A DNA stretch of 64,000 nt from Planctomycetota bacterium (GCA_013112555.1 JABFGK010000002.1:930001-994000); one strand, 5' to 3'. Counted from the first letter of the stretch, positions 33,640 to 44,038 are shown. Program-made: numbers and translations. Notes: generated from the letters alone by a model not told the origin.

Positions 33640-35340
33640 TCAATTGTCGCCGGCTTCTTCCTCCTGCGCATCACCATCAGCATCAGCATCTTCACCTGAA
33701 ACGTCAGCAGGCTTCAACCCCAGTCGATACAGCGCCGCTTCCAACTGATCCTGATCCTGGATCGTCAAACTGGTGACCACCCGACCGTCCGGAGCACGAA
33801 TCTCGACAATCCCGCCGGTGATCACCTGATCGTCCGGGATGATGTCGTAAAACGCCTCCTGCTCGGATTCATCCTGGAACGCTTCCAGCCGAGCGATCTC
33901 CCGATCCATGCGATCCAACTGCGTCAGAATCAGATCACGTCGCTCTTCAGTCAGCCGGAGTTGGGCAATGATCTCTTCGTCTGCCTCCATCACGCGGCCG
34001 GTCGCTTCCCACTCATCGGTCGTGACCTTGCTGCGCAGACTCTTGACGGCGGCAGCCAACTGCGGGTCCTCCATTCGCTCAAGAATCCAGTCCGGATCAT
34101 CCCATTGCCCCTCTGAGCCGCTGCCCTCTCGAATCACCTGCAACTCGCGCTGAACACGAACGACCCGCCGCATCTCAGCCATCGTCAACGGCAGATAGAA
34201 CCCCTCGTCGGGATCGACGCCCCAGGCTTCCGAATCCGGTTGCCGATGGATGTTCTTGCCGGAGGGCAGGTAGTAGTGATCCGTTGTCAACTTCAGCCAC
34301 CCAGCCCCGCTTTCCAGTTCGTGCTCCACTTTCTGAACCAGGCCCTTGCCGAAGGTTCGCGTCCCGAGCACCTTTGCCCGCCCATGATCCTTCAATGCCC
34401 CGGCAGTAATCTCGCTTGCAGAAGCCGACTGGCCATTGACCAGCACAACCATCGGGAAGTCCGGCAGGGTACCCGACGCGTGCGCCGTCGCCATTTCCTC
34501 GCCGCCGGCCCGCCCTTTCACGCTGACGATCATCCCGGATGACAGGAACACATCGCAGACATCAAGGGCCGCTGCCAACGAGCCACCCGGGTTCAGACGA
34601 AGATCCAGCACGAGCCCCTGCAACCCGTCCTCAACGAGCGGCACCAGCAAGTCCCGAAACTCCTGGGCGGTCGTATGCGTGAACTGCCCGATGCGGATGT
34701 AGGCGATTCCGTTCTCCGGATCGACCATGCAGTTCCACTGCTCCCGCTCTCGTCGAACAAGCCCTTCCACCGTTTCAACCTGGATCTGTTTGCGGGTCAA
34801 CGTGAGATCAAACGTCTCGCCCGAATCGCCGGCCGACGGTCTGTAAATGGTGGCTATCACTTCCGTATCCGGGGGCCCGGTCAACCGCTTGATCGAGAGA
34901 TCAATCGGCTCACCCTCGGTCGTCATGCCGTCAATGGCGCGCACCTGGTCGCCGGCCTGAATGCCGGCATCCAGTGCCGGTGACCCGACCATCGGCGACG
35001 TCACCGTCAGCCAGCCGTCCAGAATGTTCACCTCAGCACCGATCCCGGCATACGACCCCTCAGTCGCTTTCCGGAACCCTTCGATCTCTTTTCGCGGGAT
35101 GAACTCGGTATACGGGTCATCAAGCGTATCGATCATGCCCTGAATCGCCCCCAACTGCAACTGCTCGAAATCCGGCTCAGTCACATAGTTCTTGTTCAAC
35201 TCCCACAGGACATCCTGAATCGGCTCGAACCACTCGTAGGTATCGTGGCGATCACGAACCATCCCGAGCAACTGAACCACCAACGCACCGATGACGACCA
35301 CGAACAGTGCCGGGGCCAGTACTTTCTGATTCATCCGCAT
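33640..35340 (-). CDS. S41 carboxy-terminal processing peptidase (CtpA/Prc type)
   Basis: A 566-residue protein; the start MRMNQKVLAP is supported by AAAGGAG six bases upstream. An N-terminal anchor (VLAPALFVVVIGALVVQLLG) places it in the periplasm. Then come the Ctp N-terminal segment (ELNKNYVTEPDFEQLQLGAI), a PDZ domain (YAGIGAEVNILDG...AGDQVRAIDG) and the S41 core with the Ser-Lys dyad in VLVNGQSASASEITAGAL (Ser) and GTRTFGKGLVQ (Lys). It has a 170-residue C-terminal helical extension. It cleaves C-termini of envelope proteins; the target is unknown. Confidence 0.93.
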   Translation of the reverse strand: MRMNQKVLAPALFVVVIGALVVQLLGMVRDRHDTYEWFEPIQDVLWELNKNYVTEPDFEQLQLGAIQGMIDTLDDPYTEFIPRKEIEGFRKATEGSYAGIGAEVNILDGWLTVTSPMVGSPALDAGIQAGDQVRAIDGMTTEGEPIDLSIKRLTGPPDTEVIATIYRPSAGDSGETFDLTLTRKQIQVETVEGLVRREREQWNCMVDPENGIAYIRIGQFTHTTAQEFRDLLVPLVEDGLQGLVLDLRLNPGGSLAAALDVCDVFLSSGMIVSVKGRAGGEEMATAHASGTLPDFPMVVLVNGQSASASEITAGALKDHGRAKVLGTRTFGKGLVQKVEHELESGAGWLKLTTDHYYLPSGKNIHRQPDSEAWGVDPDEGFYLPLTMAEMRRVVRVQRELQVIREGSGSEGQWDDPDWILERMEDPQLAAAVKSLRSKVTTDEWEATGRVMEADEEIIAQLRLTEERRDLILTQLDRMDREIARLEAFQDESEQEAFYDIIPDDQVITGGIVEIRAPDGRVVTSLTIQDQDQLEAALYRLGLKPADVSGEDADADGDAQEEEAGDN

Positions 35341-35496
35341 ACCAGACTCCTTTAAGGAAGTTCCTGTTGGAAACTCCCGCGTATCCATCATTGCACCAAT
35401 CTCAGCTGGTTCATTCCCCCTTCGGGACATTTGCTGCCCGCACTATCCTACGGACAAGATCCGCGCCCGGTTTGATTCACTTCCTCCCACCCCTCC

Positions 35497-35605
35497 GTCA
35501 TTCCCGCGCACGCGGGAATCCATCTTTTCCTCTCTTCCCCCTTCACAACCGCCACCACCGGCGGCGGCTTTGTGACCCTCCGAATCGCCAATCTCGCGAT
35601 TGGCG
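35497..35605 (+). repeat. repeat block (families B and C)
   Basis: Family B (gtcattcccgcgcacgcggg then aatcca) at 35497-35522 and the double-hairpin family C at 35549-35605. They lie in the spacer between two divergently transcribed genes, in the same orientation as all other copies left of 47 kb. Confidence 0.85.
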
Positions 35606-35755
35606 CTCTTCCTCCCCCCATCACCCTTTCCCACCTTATCGGCTCCCCATTTCCCCGTTGCACTCACTCCCATCATGCCGTATCCTGAACAGGAACCGCA
35701 ACACGCAACCACAAAAAAACGACACGAACACACACAAAAAAGAGGGATGTCCGAC

Positions 35756-38028
35756 ATGTCGCTCTCCATGCGGAAAATAGCATATCACTATTGCCATTTA
35801 CGAATCGCAGCCGCTGCGATCGCAGCCGTACTGCTGTGCATCTCGACCCCACAACCAACAGTGGCGGCCGATACACCGGTTCCAGGCCCGACCAGCGTAT
35901 CACTGACACTGGCACTCCCCGACACCCTCGATACCGAGTCGTTTGAGATCGACATTGCCCTGACTCCAGGAGGACCCGAGCACAACGCCCACTTGTCCCG
36001 AGTATCGCTGCGTTCACCCGAGCACTTCCGCGTCCGTACCCAACAGGCCGATGGCTCATGCCGCATACTCGACCGAATCCCCCTGCCGGCCACCTACCGC
36101 GGCACGTTCGATGACAATCCTGCAATTGCCATCTTCGGATCGCTGAACCCCGAAACAGGACTGTCAGCCTGGATCATCGACAACAATAACCCCGACATCG
36201 CCTGGCGACTCGAACCGATTGACGACGACGATGATGACATCTCTTCTCCCAGACACAGGATCACGATGATCCCCGGTGGCCTTGCTTCCGCATTTCAAAC
36301 CGGCTCGTGCGGTCTCGATGAGAACCTGATCGCCGGCCCCGCCGAGTTCATCCCCCCGACTTCAATTCCAAATCCTCGCCCCAGGCTGACCTGTGCACCC
36401 GCACCGCCGAGATCGCCTTCGATGCTGACTACGAAATGTACCGCAACTACGACTATGACGCCGCTGCCGTGCTGGCAGCCGTCGAGGAAACACTGCTGGC
36501 CAGTGAGTTCGTCTACGCGCGCGACTTACAGATCACCTATGTCATCACGGAAGTCATCATCCGTACCGATATTGACGATCCGTACTCCGGCAACGATGCC
36601 GGCACGATCCTCACCCAGTTTCAAAACGAATGGAACACGAACCAGGCACACATCGTGCGCGACATGGCCCACCTGTTCACCGGCCGGCCGCGCATGAACG
36701 GCGGCATCATCGGGCTGGCCTACGTCGGCGTCGTGTGTAATACCGGCTGGGCCTATGGGCTGACGCGCTATGCCGATGTCGGCGTCCTGACCCACGAACT
36801 CGGGCACAACTGGGGGGCCGGCCACTGTCATGATGACCCGTGCGTTATTATGTGCGGCGGGTGTCTCGAATTCGGCGAGAATGCCACCGACATCATCCTC
36901 GGGTTCAAGTACTCACGTGCCTGCCTTGATGAAACCGGGGCCTATGTGGACCCCGCCCCACCCCGCGCGCGACCCGAATCCGCCGCCACACTCGACACCG
37001 TCGTCATTGACGTCCTGGCCAACGACTTCGATGCAAACTGCCAACAACCGCTCATCCTGTCATTCGAGGAAATCACACCGAATAACGGGACGGTCACCCT
37101 GTCCGAAGGAACCGGCGAGAACGGCCGCGATGAACTGATCTATGAGGCCGACCCGGCTTTTGAAGGCGTCGACACCTTCACCTACACCATCATCGACGAT
37201 GATGGATTACAGGACAGCGCTTTGGTCACCGTGGACGTACTCACCATCAAGCCCCCGGTTGTCCCGCGTGTGCTGTTGCCCGGCGCGACCGCAGACTACT
37301 ACGAACTCGATACCCCGGAAATCTTGCCCGACTTCACAACATTGCAACCGTATAAGTCTGAAGTCGTCACCCGCGTTGAGTACCCATCCTATAACGGCTG
37401 GTTTGCCGGCAGTGAACAAAGCGACCACCTGGGGGCTGTGTTCGCTGGATATATCGACATCCCTGCCGACGACCTGTATTACCTCAGTATCGAATCGGAC
37501 GACGGTTCCGCGCTCTACCTTGATGGAAACCTCCTTATTAACAATGACGGCCGTCATGGCATGACCGAAATCGGTGCCCATGCCGGGCTGGCGCAGGGAT
37601 ACCACGAAATCCGAATCGAGTTCTTCGAATACACCGGGACCGCCGGTCTCATTGCGCGCATCGAGAGCGAAACGCTGCCGCGCCAGCCGATCCCCGATGA
37701 GATGTGGTCCTATGATCCCGGCCTCGTGCTTGAGGTCGAGCCGCTCTATGAGAACAAGGCCTCGCTCATGACCGTCAACTACGCGCTGCCGAGACAAATG
37801 GTGTACTTTGCCTACAGCCTCAAGGGAGAAGGCGCCACGTATGTACCGCAACTTGATGTGACCCTCGATATCGATCAGCCAAGACTGGCCGGGCAAGCCA
37901 GGTCAAGTGACTTCGGCCTTGCCTCCCTTCGGGTTCGACCACCTTCAGGAACCCGTTTTCGAATCCTGTGGGTTCAGGCGGCTGCGAAGCACGTGACGTC
38001 CAACATGATCCTGACACAGGTTAACTAG
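35756..38028 (+). pseudogene. secreted M12B-like zinc metalloprotease with PA14 domain, frameshifted
   Basis: One gene in two frames. The first frame starts at the ATG at 35756 (AGAGGG about nine bases upstream) with a signal peptide (KIAYHYCHLRIAAAAIAAVL) and runs to the C tract at 36352-36357. There the homologous reading moves to the other frame (…SSPQADLCTRTAEIAFDADY), which stays open to 38028. Six Cs are present; seven would restore one frame of about 757 residues. The second part holds the metzincin site HELGHNWGAGHC, a cadherin-like/Ig repeat (DVLANDF...TFTYTIIDDDG), then a PA14 carbohydrate-binding-like domain (DLYYLSIESDDGSALYLDGN). A homopolymer sequencing error is as likely as real decay. 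Confidence 0.82.
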
Positions 38029-38085
38029 GATTGGCCCGTGGCGACCCGGTTACCGTGACCGAAAACAACAATGCCGGAGTGGATG

Positions 38086-39597
38086 ATGACAGTTCGAACC
38101 ACCGTCGCTCGCACGATTTTCATGTTCGCGATTGTCCTGGTCTTCGCCATGTCGGCCCGCCCGGCAAGACTCATCGCCCAGGTCGACACAACCCCGACAA
38201 GCAAGCCGGCCAGGAAGCCCAATATCATCTTCATTCTGGCCGACGACCTCGGCTATAGGGAAGTCAGCAGCTACGGGCAGCGGAAATACAAGACGCCGAA
38301 CATCGACCGCCTGGCTGATGCCGGCATGCGCTTTACCCACTTCTATTCCGGCAGCCCGGTTTGTGCCCCATCACGATGCACCCTGCTGACCGGCAAGCAC
38401 ACCGGCCACGCTTATATCCGCAACAACTATGAAATGGGCGGCTGGGGACCCGATGAGCCGGAGGGCCAACTTCCTCTCGCCGATGCCGAAATCACCATTG
38501 CCGAACTCCTTCAACACGACGGCTATGCCACCTGTGCCATCGGGAAATGGGGGCTTGGCGGCCCCGAGTCCGAAGGCCACCCGAACAACCAGGGGTTTGA
38601 CCATTGGTTCGGGTACCTCTGCCAGCGCGTGGCACATAACTACTATCCGACCCACCTGTGGCGGAACGCTGACAAAGTCATGCTTGACGGCAATGAGTAT
38701 TTCTCATCGCATCAGAGACTGGCCGAAGCGCCGGGCGATCCCGCGGCCTATGACCGATTCAAGGGAAAGCAGTACGCCCCCGACCTCATGATCGATGAAG
38801 CACTCACCTGGGTGCGCGATCATAAGGACGAACCCTTCTTCCTCTATTACGCGACCCCGGTGCCGCATGCTGCACTGCAGGTTCCCGATGAATCGCTCGA
38901 ACCGTACCTGGACAAGAAGCCCTACCTCGGCAACAAGGGATACCTCCCCCATCCGACCCCGCGGGCTGCCTATGCCGCCATGGTCTCACGGATGGACGGC
39001 GACATCGGCAAACTCCTCGACCTGCTCGATGACCTGAATCTGACCGGCGACACAATCGTCTTTTTTACCAGTGACAACGGCCCGACATTCAACGGCGGCA
39101 CCGACTCCGAGTTCTTTTCGAGTGCCGGTATTTTTCGAGGCCTCAAGTGCTCCGTCTACGAAGGCGGCATCCGAATCCCCATGATCGTCCGCTGGCCCGG
39201 CCATGTCGAAGCGGGTGCCAAGAACGGCTTCATCGGCGGCTTCTGGGATGTCATGCCCACCATTCTCGACCTCGCCGAACTCGATAAAGATGCCATCATG
39301 CCCGACGACGACATCGACGGCATCTCCTTTGCCTCCACACTCACCGGCATGAATCCCATCCGACAAGCCGATCACGATTACCTCTACTGGGAATACGGCG
39401 GGACCCGGGCCATCAGACTCCGTGAGTGGAAAGCCGTCTGGCCGAAGAACAAGGACCAGCCTGAACTCTACAACCTGGCTTACGACGTCATGGAGTCGAA
39501 AAACGTGGCCGAGCAATATCCGGACGTCATGAAGCGCATCCTCAGCCGCTTCGAATCAGCCCGCACCGAATCCGAGCACTTCCCCCTCAAAAAGTAG
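38086..39597 (+). CDS. secreted sulfatase (formylglycine type)
   Basis: About 503 residues; the ATG at 38086 is preferred because GGAG is six bases upstream, though ATGs at 38071 and 38083 share the frame. After a signal peptide (IFMFAIVLVFAMSARPARLI) it has the metal-binding NIIFILADDLGY, the sulfatase signature CAPSRCTLLTGKHTGH (Cys93 becomes formylglycine), AIGKWGLGGP and FTSDNGPT. Type I sulfatases hydrolyse sulfate esters, often of algal polysaccharides; the arylsulfatase A-like pattern does not tell the substrate. Planctomycetes are known for many sulfatases. It follows the metalloprotease by 57 bases and both are exported. Confidence 0.93.
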   Translation: MTVRTTVARTIFMFAIVLVFAMSARPARLIAQVDTTPTSKPARKPNIIFILADDLGYREVSSYGQRKYKTPNIDRLADAGMRFTHFYSGSPVCAPSRCTLLTGKHTGHAYIRNNYEMGGWGPDEPEGQLPLADAEITIAELLQHDGYATCAIGKWGLGGPESEGHPNNQGFDHWFGYLCQRVAHNYYPTHLWRNADKVMLDGNEYFSSHQRLAEAPGDPAAYDRFKGKQYAPDLMIDEALTWVRDHKDEPFFLYYATPVPHAALQVPDESLEPYLDKKPYLGNKGYLPHPTPRAAYAAMVSRMDGDIGKLLDLLDDLNLTGDTIVFFTSDNGPTFNGGTDSEFFSSAGIFRGLKCSVYEGGIRIPMIVRWPGHVEAGAKNGFIGGFWDVMPTILDLAELDKDAIMPDDDIDGISFASTLTGMNPIRQADHDYLYWEYGGTRAIRLREWKAVWPKNKDQPELYNLAYDVMESKNVAEQYPDVMKRILSRFESARTESEHFPLKK

Positions 39598-39660
39598 CGG
39601 CCAATCGCCTCACCTCTTCTCCGTCATGCCCCCCCTTTCCGTCATTCCCCCCCCTCTTCC

Positions 39661-39818
39661 GTCATTCCCGCGCACGCGGGAATCCATCTTCTCCTATTCT
39701 TCTTCCTCTCCTCCGTCATCCCGGCGCAGGCCGGGATCCATCTTCTCTTCTTCCCTTCTACCGCCACCACCGGTGGCGGCTTTGTGACCCCCCGGATCGC
39801 CAATCTCCCAATTGGCGC
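39661..39818 (+). repeat. repeat block (families B, A, C)
   Basis: Family B at 39661-39686, A at 39715-39740 and C at 39761-39818, in tandem between two plus-strand genes. A decayed stretch of similar bases precedes them at 39622-39660. Confidence 0.88.
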
Positions 39819-39916
39819 TCATGCTCCCCTCACCCCCGTTATCATGCGTTGACTCCAACCTTGCCGATGACTCTCTCAATCAGCGCGAACGCCAAACCGC
39901 AAAAAAGGCCCCCTGC

Positions 39917-41116
39917 ATGGCTCGACAATCCAAAAAGAACAACACCAAGGCAAAGACGAAATCAAAACGCGGCTCTGGAGACGGTGACGATGATCTCCAC
40001 TTCGGCTGGAGCGATGCCAGACCCTACGTCCTCGGCTTTCTGGCAATTATTGCACTGCCTGCCATCATCATTGCCTGGATCATCGGCATGCCGAAACTCA
40101 AGGCCTACGCTGCCGAGGCAACCGTCGCAGCCAATCACAATCTGCCCATCCAAATCACCTTCACCCATGAGCCGTGCATCATCGACGGCGTCGATCAGAC
40201 CGTCCTCGAACAGGCATACGCACTCGTTCAATCCAACCCGATCGACCACACCGTCCTGACAACGCTCAGACAAGCCATGATCAACAGCGCCTGGTTCGAC
40301 TCGAACGCGCTGCGCGTCAGTCGTGATCTCGACACCGATCCCGAATCCGGCGAAACGTTCGATCACATCACCATCGACGGCCCGATCCGCCAGCCCTATG
40401 CCCAGATTCGAGCAGGCGAAGTCGATTATCTCGTCGATATCACCGGCACCCGCCTGCCACTGTCCGTTCAGGCCGGCCAGGTCAAGATTCTGATTACCAT
40501 CACCGGCACCGGCACCCCACCGCCCAAGCCCGGCACGATCTGGCCCGGTTCCAATGTGGCCGACGGGCTGGCCCTCGTGCGCCTGCTTTACACTACTGCA
40601 AACCCGGACGACGACCCGCGCCCCTGGCTCGACCAGGTCAAAACAATCGACGTCAGCAACGCCGACGGTGCCCGACGAGACCTGCCGCGCATCGTCATCA
40701 TCAGTGACCGTGACAATCGCATCATCTGGGGCCGACCCATCGGCCAGGAGTTCGGCGTCGAAATCCCGCCACACGAAAAAATGCGGCTTCTCGACCTCGA
40801 ATACGCTGAGCGGCGTCGCATCGACCACGCCCAGGGCGAACTCCGTATCAACCTCCCCGTCAAGACCGTCCAGCCCCCACCGCCGCCCCCCCCAACGGCT
40901 GACCATCCAAGCCCCGTACTTGAAGCACACGGATTTGAATCCGTGGGGTATGCCTCATCCCCCCCTCAATCCCCGAAATGTCCCGCCTGCCCCACATTCC
41001 GGACACCCCAAACGCGAATTGACCGGCGGTTTTTCGTAATATATCCACAGAGAGAAGCGCCGAAAAGAGCGATGCGCTCACGCTGCCAAGCAAACCCGAA
41101 GGGACCGTCGACATGA
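39917..41116 (+). CDS. single-pass membrane protein, FtsQ-like layout
   Basis: 399 residues from the ATG at 39917 (AAAAGG about nine bases upstream). A basic cytosolic tail (MARQSKKNNTKAKTKSKR) leads to one membrane helix (LGFLAIIALPAIIIAWIIG) and an exported domain. That domain reads like a POTRA plus beta region: QAYALVQSNPIDHTVLTTLR, WFDSNALRVSRDL, ITIDGPIRQPYAQIRAGEVD, YLVDITGTRLPLSV. This is the topology and rough motif order of FtsQ/DivIB division proteins, but similarity is weak and no other division genes are near. The last 75 residues follow a proline run and look like translated non-coding DNA. The end overlaps the next gene by four bases. Confidence 0.55.
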   Translation: MARQSKKNNTKAKTKSKRGSGDGDDDLHFGWSDARPYVLGFLAIIALPAIIIAWIIGMPKLKAYAAEATVAANHNLPIQITFTHEPCIIDGVDQTVLEQAYALVQSNPIDHTVLTTLRQAMINSAWFDSNALRVSRDLDTDPESGETFDHITIDGPIRQPYAQIRAGEVDYLVDITGTRLPLSVQAGQVKILITITGTGTPPPKPGTIWPGSNVADGLALVRLLYTTANPDDDPRPWLDQVKTIDVSNADGARRDLPRIVIISDRDNRIIWGRPIGQEFGVEIPPHEKMRLLDLEYAERRRIDHAQGELRINLPVKTVQPPPPPPPTADHPSPVLEAHGFESVGYASSPPQSPKCPACPTFRTPQTRIDRRFFVIYPQREAPKRAMRSRCQANPKGPST

Positions 41117-41700
41117 ACGCCCAGCAACAAGACCAATACGACACGTTCGGAATGCCACAACAGAAAAAGGGAATGTCAAGCGGGGCAAAATGGGCAATCG
41201 GGTGCGGCCTGGCCGCAGTCGTCGCTATCGTGCTGGTCTGCGGCGGCGTTCTCTGGATCGGGTACGCCGGGTGGAACAGAACCGTCGGCAAATACACGGC
41301 AATGGGCTATGAACTGGTCATGCAGGAAGCCGTCACAATCACCACCCAGCTTGATAAAGACACCGTGTATCTCACCCAAGCGTTTTCGCTGGAAGCGACT
41401 TCCAATGGCAATATTGCCGTACTTGGCGAAACGGCCGACATTCATGCCACCGTCAACGGTGATGTACACTTCTTCGGCGACACGATCACCATTCACCCCG
41501 ATGCCGTCATTACCGGTGAGTTGGAAGTATTCTGCAAGCGGCTCGTCCTGCAGGGACAGGTCCTGGGACCAATCACCGGCGAATACGCCGAAAAAGTGGA
41601 TGAACGCACTGCCGAAACCGATCAGACCCCGGCCGAGACCCCACCCTCTGACAACAGTTCCGGTGATCGTGGCGATGCCGGAGACGGCGGTGGTGGCTAA
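41113..41700 (+). CDS. membrane-anchored bactofilin-like protein
   Basis: A 195-residue protein with a hydrophilic N-terminus, one membrane helix (WAIGCGLAAVVAIVLVCGGVL) and a right-handed beta-helix-like core of short repeats: GNIAVLGETADIHATVNGDV, HFFGDTITIHPDAVITGELE, CKRLVLQGQVLGPITG. The alternation of V/I and G resembles bactofilins, which polymerise beneath the membrane, although here the core lies after the helix. The C-terminal tail is acidic and disordered. It is translationally coupled (atga overlap) to the preceding FtsQ-like gene, so the two probably act together at the envelope. Confidence 0.6.
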   Translation: MNAQQQDQYDTFGMPQQKKGMSSGAKWAIGCGLAAVVAIVLVCGGVLWIGYAGWNRTVGKYTAMGYELVMQEAVTITTQLDKDTVYLTQAFSLEATSNGNIAVLGETADIHATVNGDVHFFGDTITIHPDAVITGELEVFCKRLVLQGQVLGPITGEYAEKVDERTAETDQTPAETPPSDNSSGDRGDAGDGGGG

Positions 41701-41743
41701 CCACAGCGCCACCACCCCCCCACACGCCCTGTGCCACACTGGT

Positions 41744-42181
41744 TCAATGCCCCGTTGAGCCGAACCCGCCTTCACCCCGACCGGTTTCGTCCAGTTGCTC
41801 CACCTCGACCACCTCTGCCGTGGCCACCGGCGCGATCACCATCTGCGCAATCCGCATGTGCCGCTCGACCGTGAATGGCTCACGCCCCAGATTGATCAGC
41901 GGCACACCCACTTCGCCACGGTAGTCCGCATCGATGGTCCCCGGTGCGTTCGGCATCGAGATCCCATGCTTCAGTGCCAGCCCACTCCGAGGCCGAACCT
42001 GCGCTTCATACCCCGGTGGGACTGCCATCTTGAACCCGCACGGGATCAACCGGATGTCCCCGGCTTCGAGTACAATCGGCCCTGAAACAGCCGCACACAG
42101 GTCCAATCCCGCAGCGTGATCCGTCTGATAGCACGGCAGCGGGACATCGGCATCCACACGTTGAAACTGTATTTGCACCAT
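41744..42181 (-). CDS. dut: dUTP diphosphatase
   Basis: A 145-residue trimeric dUTPase, which hydrolyses dUTP to dUMP and keeps uracil out of DNA. All five motifs are visible: AGLDLCAAV, RPRSGLALKHG, the uracil-binding hairpin GTIDADYRGEVGVPLIN, RIAQMVI and the C-terminal phosphate arm RGEGGFGSTG. Length is normal. It converges on the bactofilin-like gene. No obvious ribosome site precedes the ATG. Confidence 0.96.
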   Translation of the reverse strand: MVQIQFQRVDADVPLPCYQTDHAAGLDLCAAVSGPIVLEAGDIRLIPCGFKMAVPPGYEAQVRPRSGLALKHGISMPNAPGTIDADYRGEVGVPLINLGREPFTVERHMRIAQMVIAPVATAEVVEVEQLDETGRGEGGFGSTGH

Positions 42182-42360
42182 ATCAATCGCATCATAGCAC
42201 GGTCTGCCACACCGCCATGGGTCTCCTGACAGGCTGTCTGGGCCACATCCCGGCCATGCTCGCTATCATCAGAGACCCAAATGGGTCGATAACGATACGA
42301 CAGAGACGGAATGCGGGTACCCAACCCCGTGACCAATACAGACACCCGGGAGCACCAACC

Positions 42361-42969
42361 ATGCAGGCCCACCCCAGGAATCACGCACGCACGACCTTCT
42401 ACCGATACCTGGCACCCGTTGCCCTCGTATCCGTGCTGTCCCTCTCCTTTGCCTTCTCCCCGACGGCAAGCACGACGACTCCCGTTCACCAGGAACAGGC
42501 ACAGGAACAGCAGGACGAGACGAAGAAGCGCTCGGTTGACGACATCATGCGCGAACTTGAAGACGCCGACCCAGCCGCCGGAAACGAAAACGCATCGGAT
42601 CCCGGCGAACTCTTCCGAGCCATCGAGGGCACACGCGGCGGCGGCGCAGCCGGTACCCGCAAGACCAGAACCTCCAAGACGATCATGCCCGAAGGCACCA
42701 TCATCGTCGATCGGGCCGGCCGCATGGTCCGCTCCGACATCGGGGGCGAATGGCTGTTCACCTTCGAGGCTGACCGCAACGGCAAGCAGGACCCCCCCAT
42801 GGTCCTCATGCCATGCCGCCGACTCGAACGCATGGAAAAACTCATGGAGGAGCGCGCCGACGCCACCGTCTTCCGCGTCTCCGGCCAGGTGTTCGTCTAC
42901 TACGACAGAAACTACCTGCTCCCCACCTGGTACCAGATTCCGTATGAACGCAACAACCTGTCACCCTGA
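42361..42969 (+). CDS. secreted hypothetical protein, 202 aa
   Basis: The ATG at 42361 is chosen because GGGAG lies nine bases upstream and a signal peptide follows (FYRYLAPVALVSVLSLSFAF). The exported part begins with an acidic, Q-rich stretch and ends in a compact domain: IMPEGTIIVDRAGRMVRSDI, GEWLFTFEADRNGKQDPPMV, MPCRRLERMEKLMEERADAT, VFRVSGQVFVYYDRNYLLPT. I do not recognise the domain; the segment layout suggests a small beta-rich fold. It precedes a lipoprotein gene by 219 bases. The spacer between them has a hairpin at about 42998-43018 (cccagggat...atccctggg). Confidence 0.72.
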   Translation: MQAHPRNHARTTFYRYLAPVALVSVLSLSFAFSPTASTTTPVHQEQAQEQQDETKKRSVDDIMRELEDADPAAGNENASDPGELFRAIEGTRGGGAAGTRKTRTSKTIMPEGTIIVDRAGRMVRSDIGGEWLFTFEADRNGKQDPPMVLMPCRRLERMEKLMEERADATVFRVSGQVFVYYDRNYLLPTWYQIPYERNNLSP

Positions 42970-43188
42970 ATCTCAAAAACCGTACCCCCGAGCCAAGCCC
43001 AGGGATTCCTATCCCTGGGGTCTACGGCCGTCTCCGATAAGCCTCATTCATCAACAAATCCACAACAAGCCGGTTGAATCGACCGAGCACAGTAAGATCG
43101 ATTCGGCCGGATACGCTCCCCTTCCCCCCACAACCGCCTCCCCGGCCGCACCGATCGGTATACCGCCACGGAAAGGCGGGCTGCCCCC

Positions 43189-43998
43189 ATGTCATCATCG
43201 GCATCATCATCAACACTGATTGCGACCTCACTCATACTCCTTGCCACGCTATCCCTTGCTTCATGCGCTTCGCCGGACACAGAACGCGCATCGGAAGCCC
43301 CACCCATACTCGACGGCACAAGCCTCATCAATGCCATGTACGCCGAGTATCAGGATGATTGGTTCGACGCGGTCCGCATCGTGCAGGAAGTCACGCCCTA
43401 CGACGAGAACGGCCAGGCCGGCCAGCCGATCACCTGGTTCGAATGGGTCCAACTGCCCGGCCGCGTCCGCAGCGCCATCGGAAACCCTGTTTCAGGCAAC
43501 TGTGAAATCTATGATCGTGGCAAGCAATATGTATTCACCGACGGCCAACTCGCGCGCCAGTCCGAAGCCCCTCACCCGGTCCTCCTGCTCGGCTTCGATG
43601 TCTACAAGCAACCGGTCGCCGACACACTCACATCATTGCAGGAAATCGGGTACGACCTGGATGCAATGTGTCGCACCATTGCACACGGCGACGCCGGCCC
43701 GTCCTACATCATCGGTACGACCGATCCGGACGACACGGAGACGCCACGGTTCATCGTGGATGCACATCAGCTGCTGTGCCGCAGCCTTCATTACCGTTCG
43801 CCGCGCTCCGGTGCCATGATCACCGTCGAATTCAATAAGTACAAGGCGACGGCCAAAGGCGGGTGGATCGCGACCGAACTCGTGTTCCGGCGCAACGGCA
43901 CGCTGCTGTTTTCCGAGAACTATCTTGAATACGAGGCACTCGACAGCGTCCTCGACAGCGCGTACGACGTCGAGAACTTCCAGACAGACTTCAACTGA
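43189..43998 (+). CDS. lipoprotein, possibly LolA-fold
   Basis: A 269-residue protein with a lipoprotein signal: hydrophobic stretch TLIATSLILLATLSLASC with lipobox LASC and Cys26. The mature part (INAMYAEYQDDWFDAVRIVQ, TWFEWVQLPGRVRSAI, CEIYDRGKQYVFTDGQLAR and AMITVEFNKYKATAKGGWIA) has the half-barrel rhythm of outer-membrane lipoprotein carriers such as LolA and related DUFs, but this is a visual comparison only. Expected at the outer membrane or periplasmic face. The weak purine tract ggaaagg lies 13 bases before the ATG. Confidence 0.7.
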   Translation: MSSSASSSTLIATSLILLATLSLASCASPDTERASEAPPILDGTSLINAMYAEYQDDWFDAVRIVQEVTPYDENGQAGQPITWFEWVQLPGRVRSAIGNPVSGNCEIYDRGKQYVFTDGQLARQSEAPHPVLLLGFDVYKQPVADTLTSLQEIGYDLDAMCRTIAHGDAGPSYIIGTTDPDDTETPRFIVDAHQLLCRSLHYRSPRSGAMITVEFNKYKATAKGGWIATELVFRRNGTLLFSENYLEYEALDSVLDSAYDVENFQTDFN

Positions 43999-44038
43999 CG
44001 CCTCCCGCGCGTATCCACACTTCCTGTTCGCCCACCCG

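Noticed and set aside
40929..40946. Rho-independent terminator at the cacggatt...aatccgtg hairpin
   Set aside because: No T-run follows it and it lies inside an open frame that overlaps the next gene.
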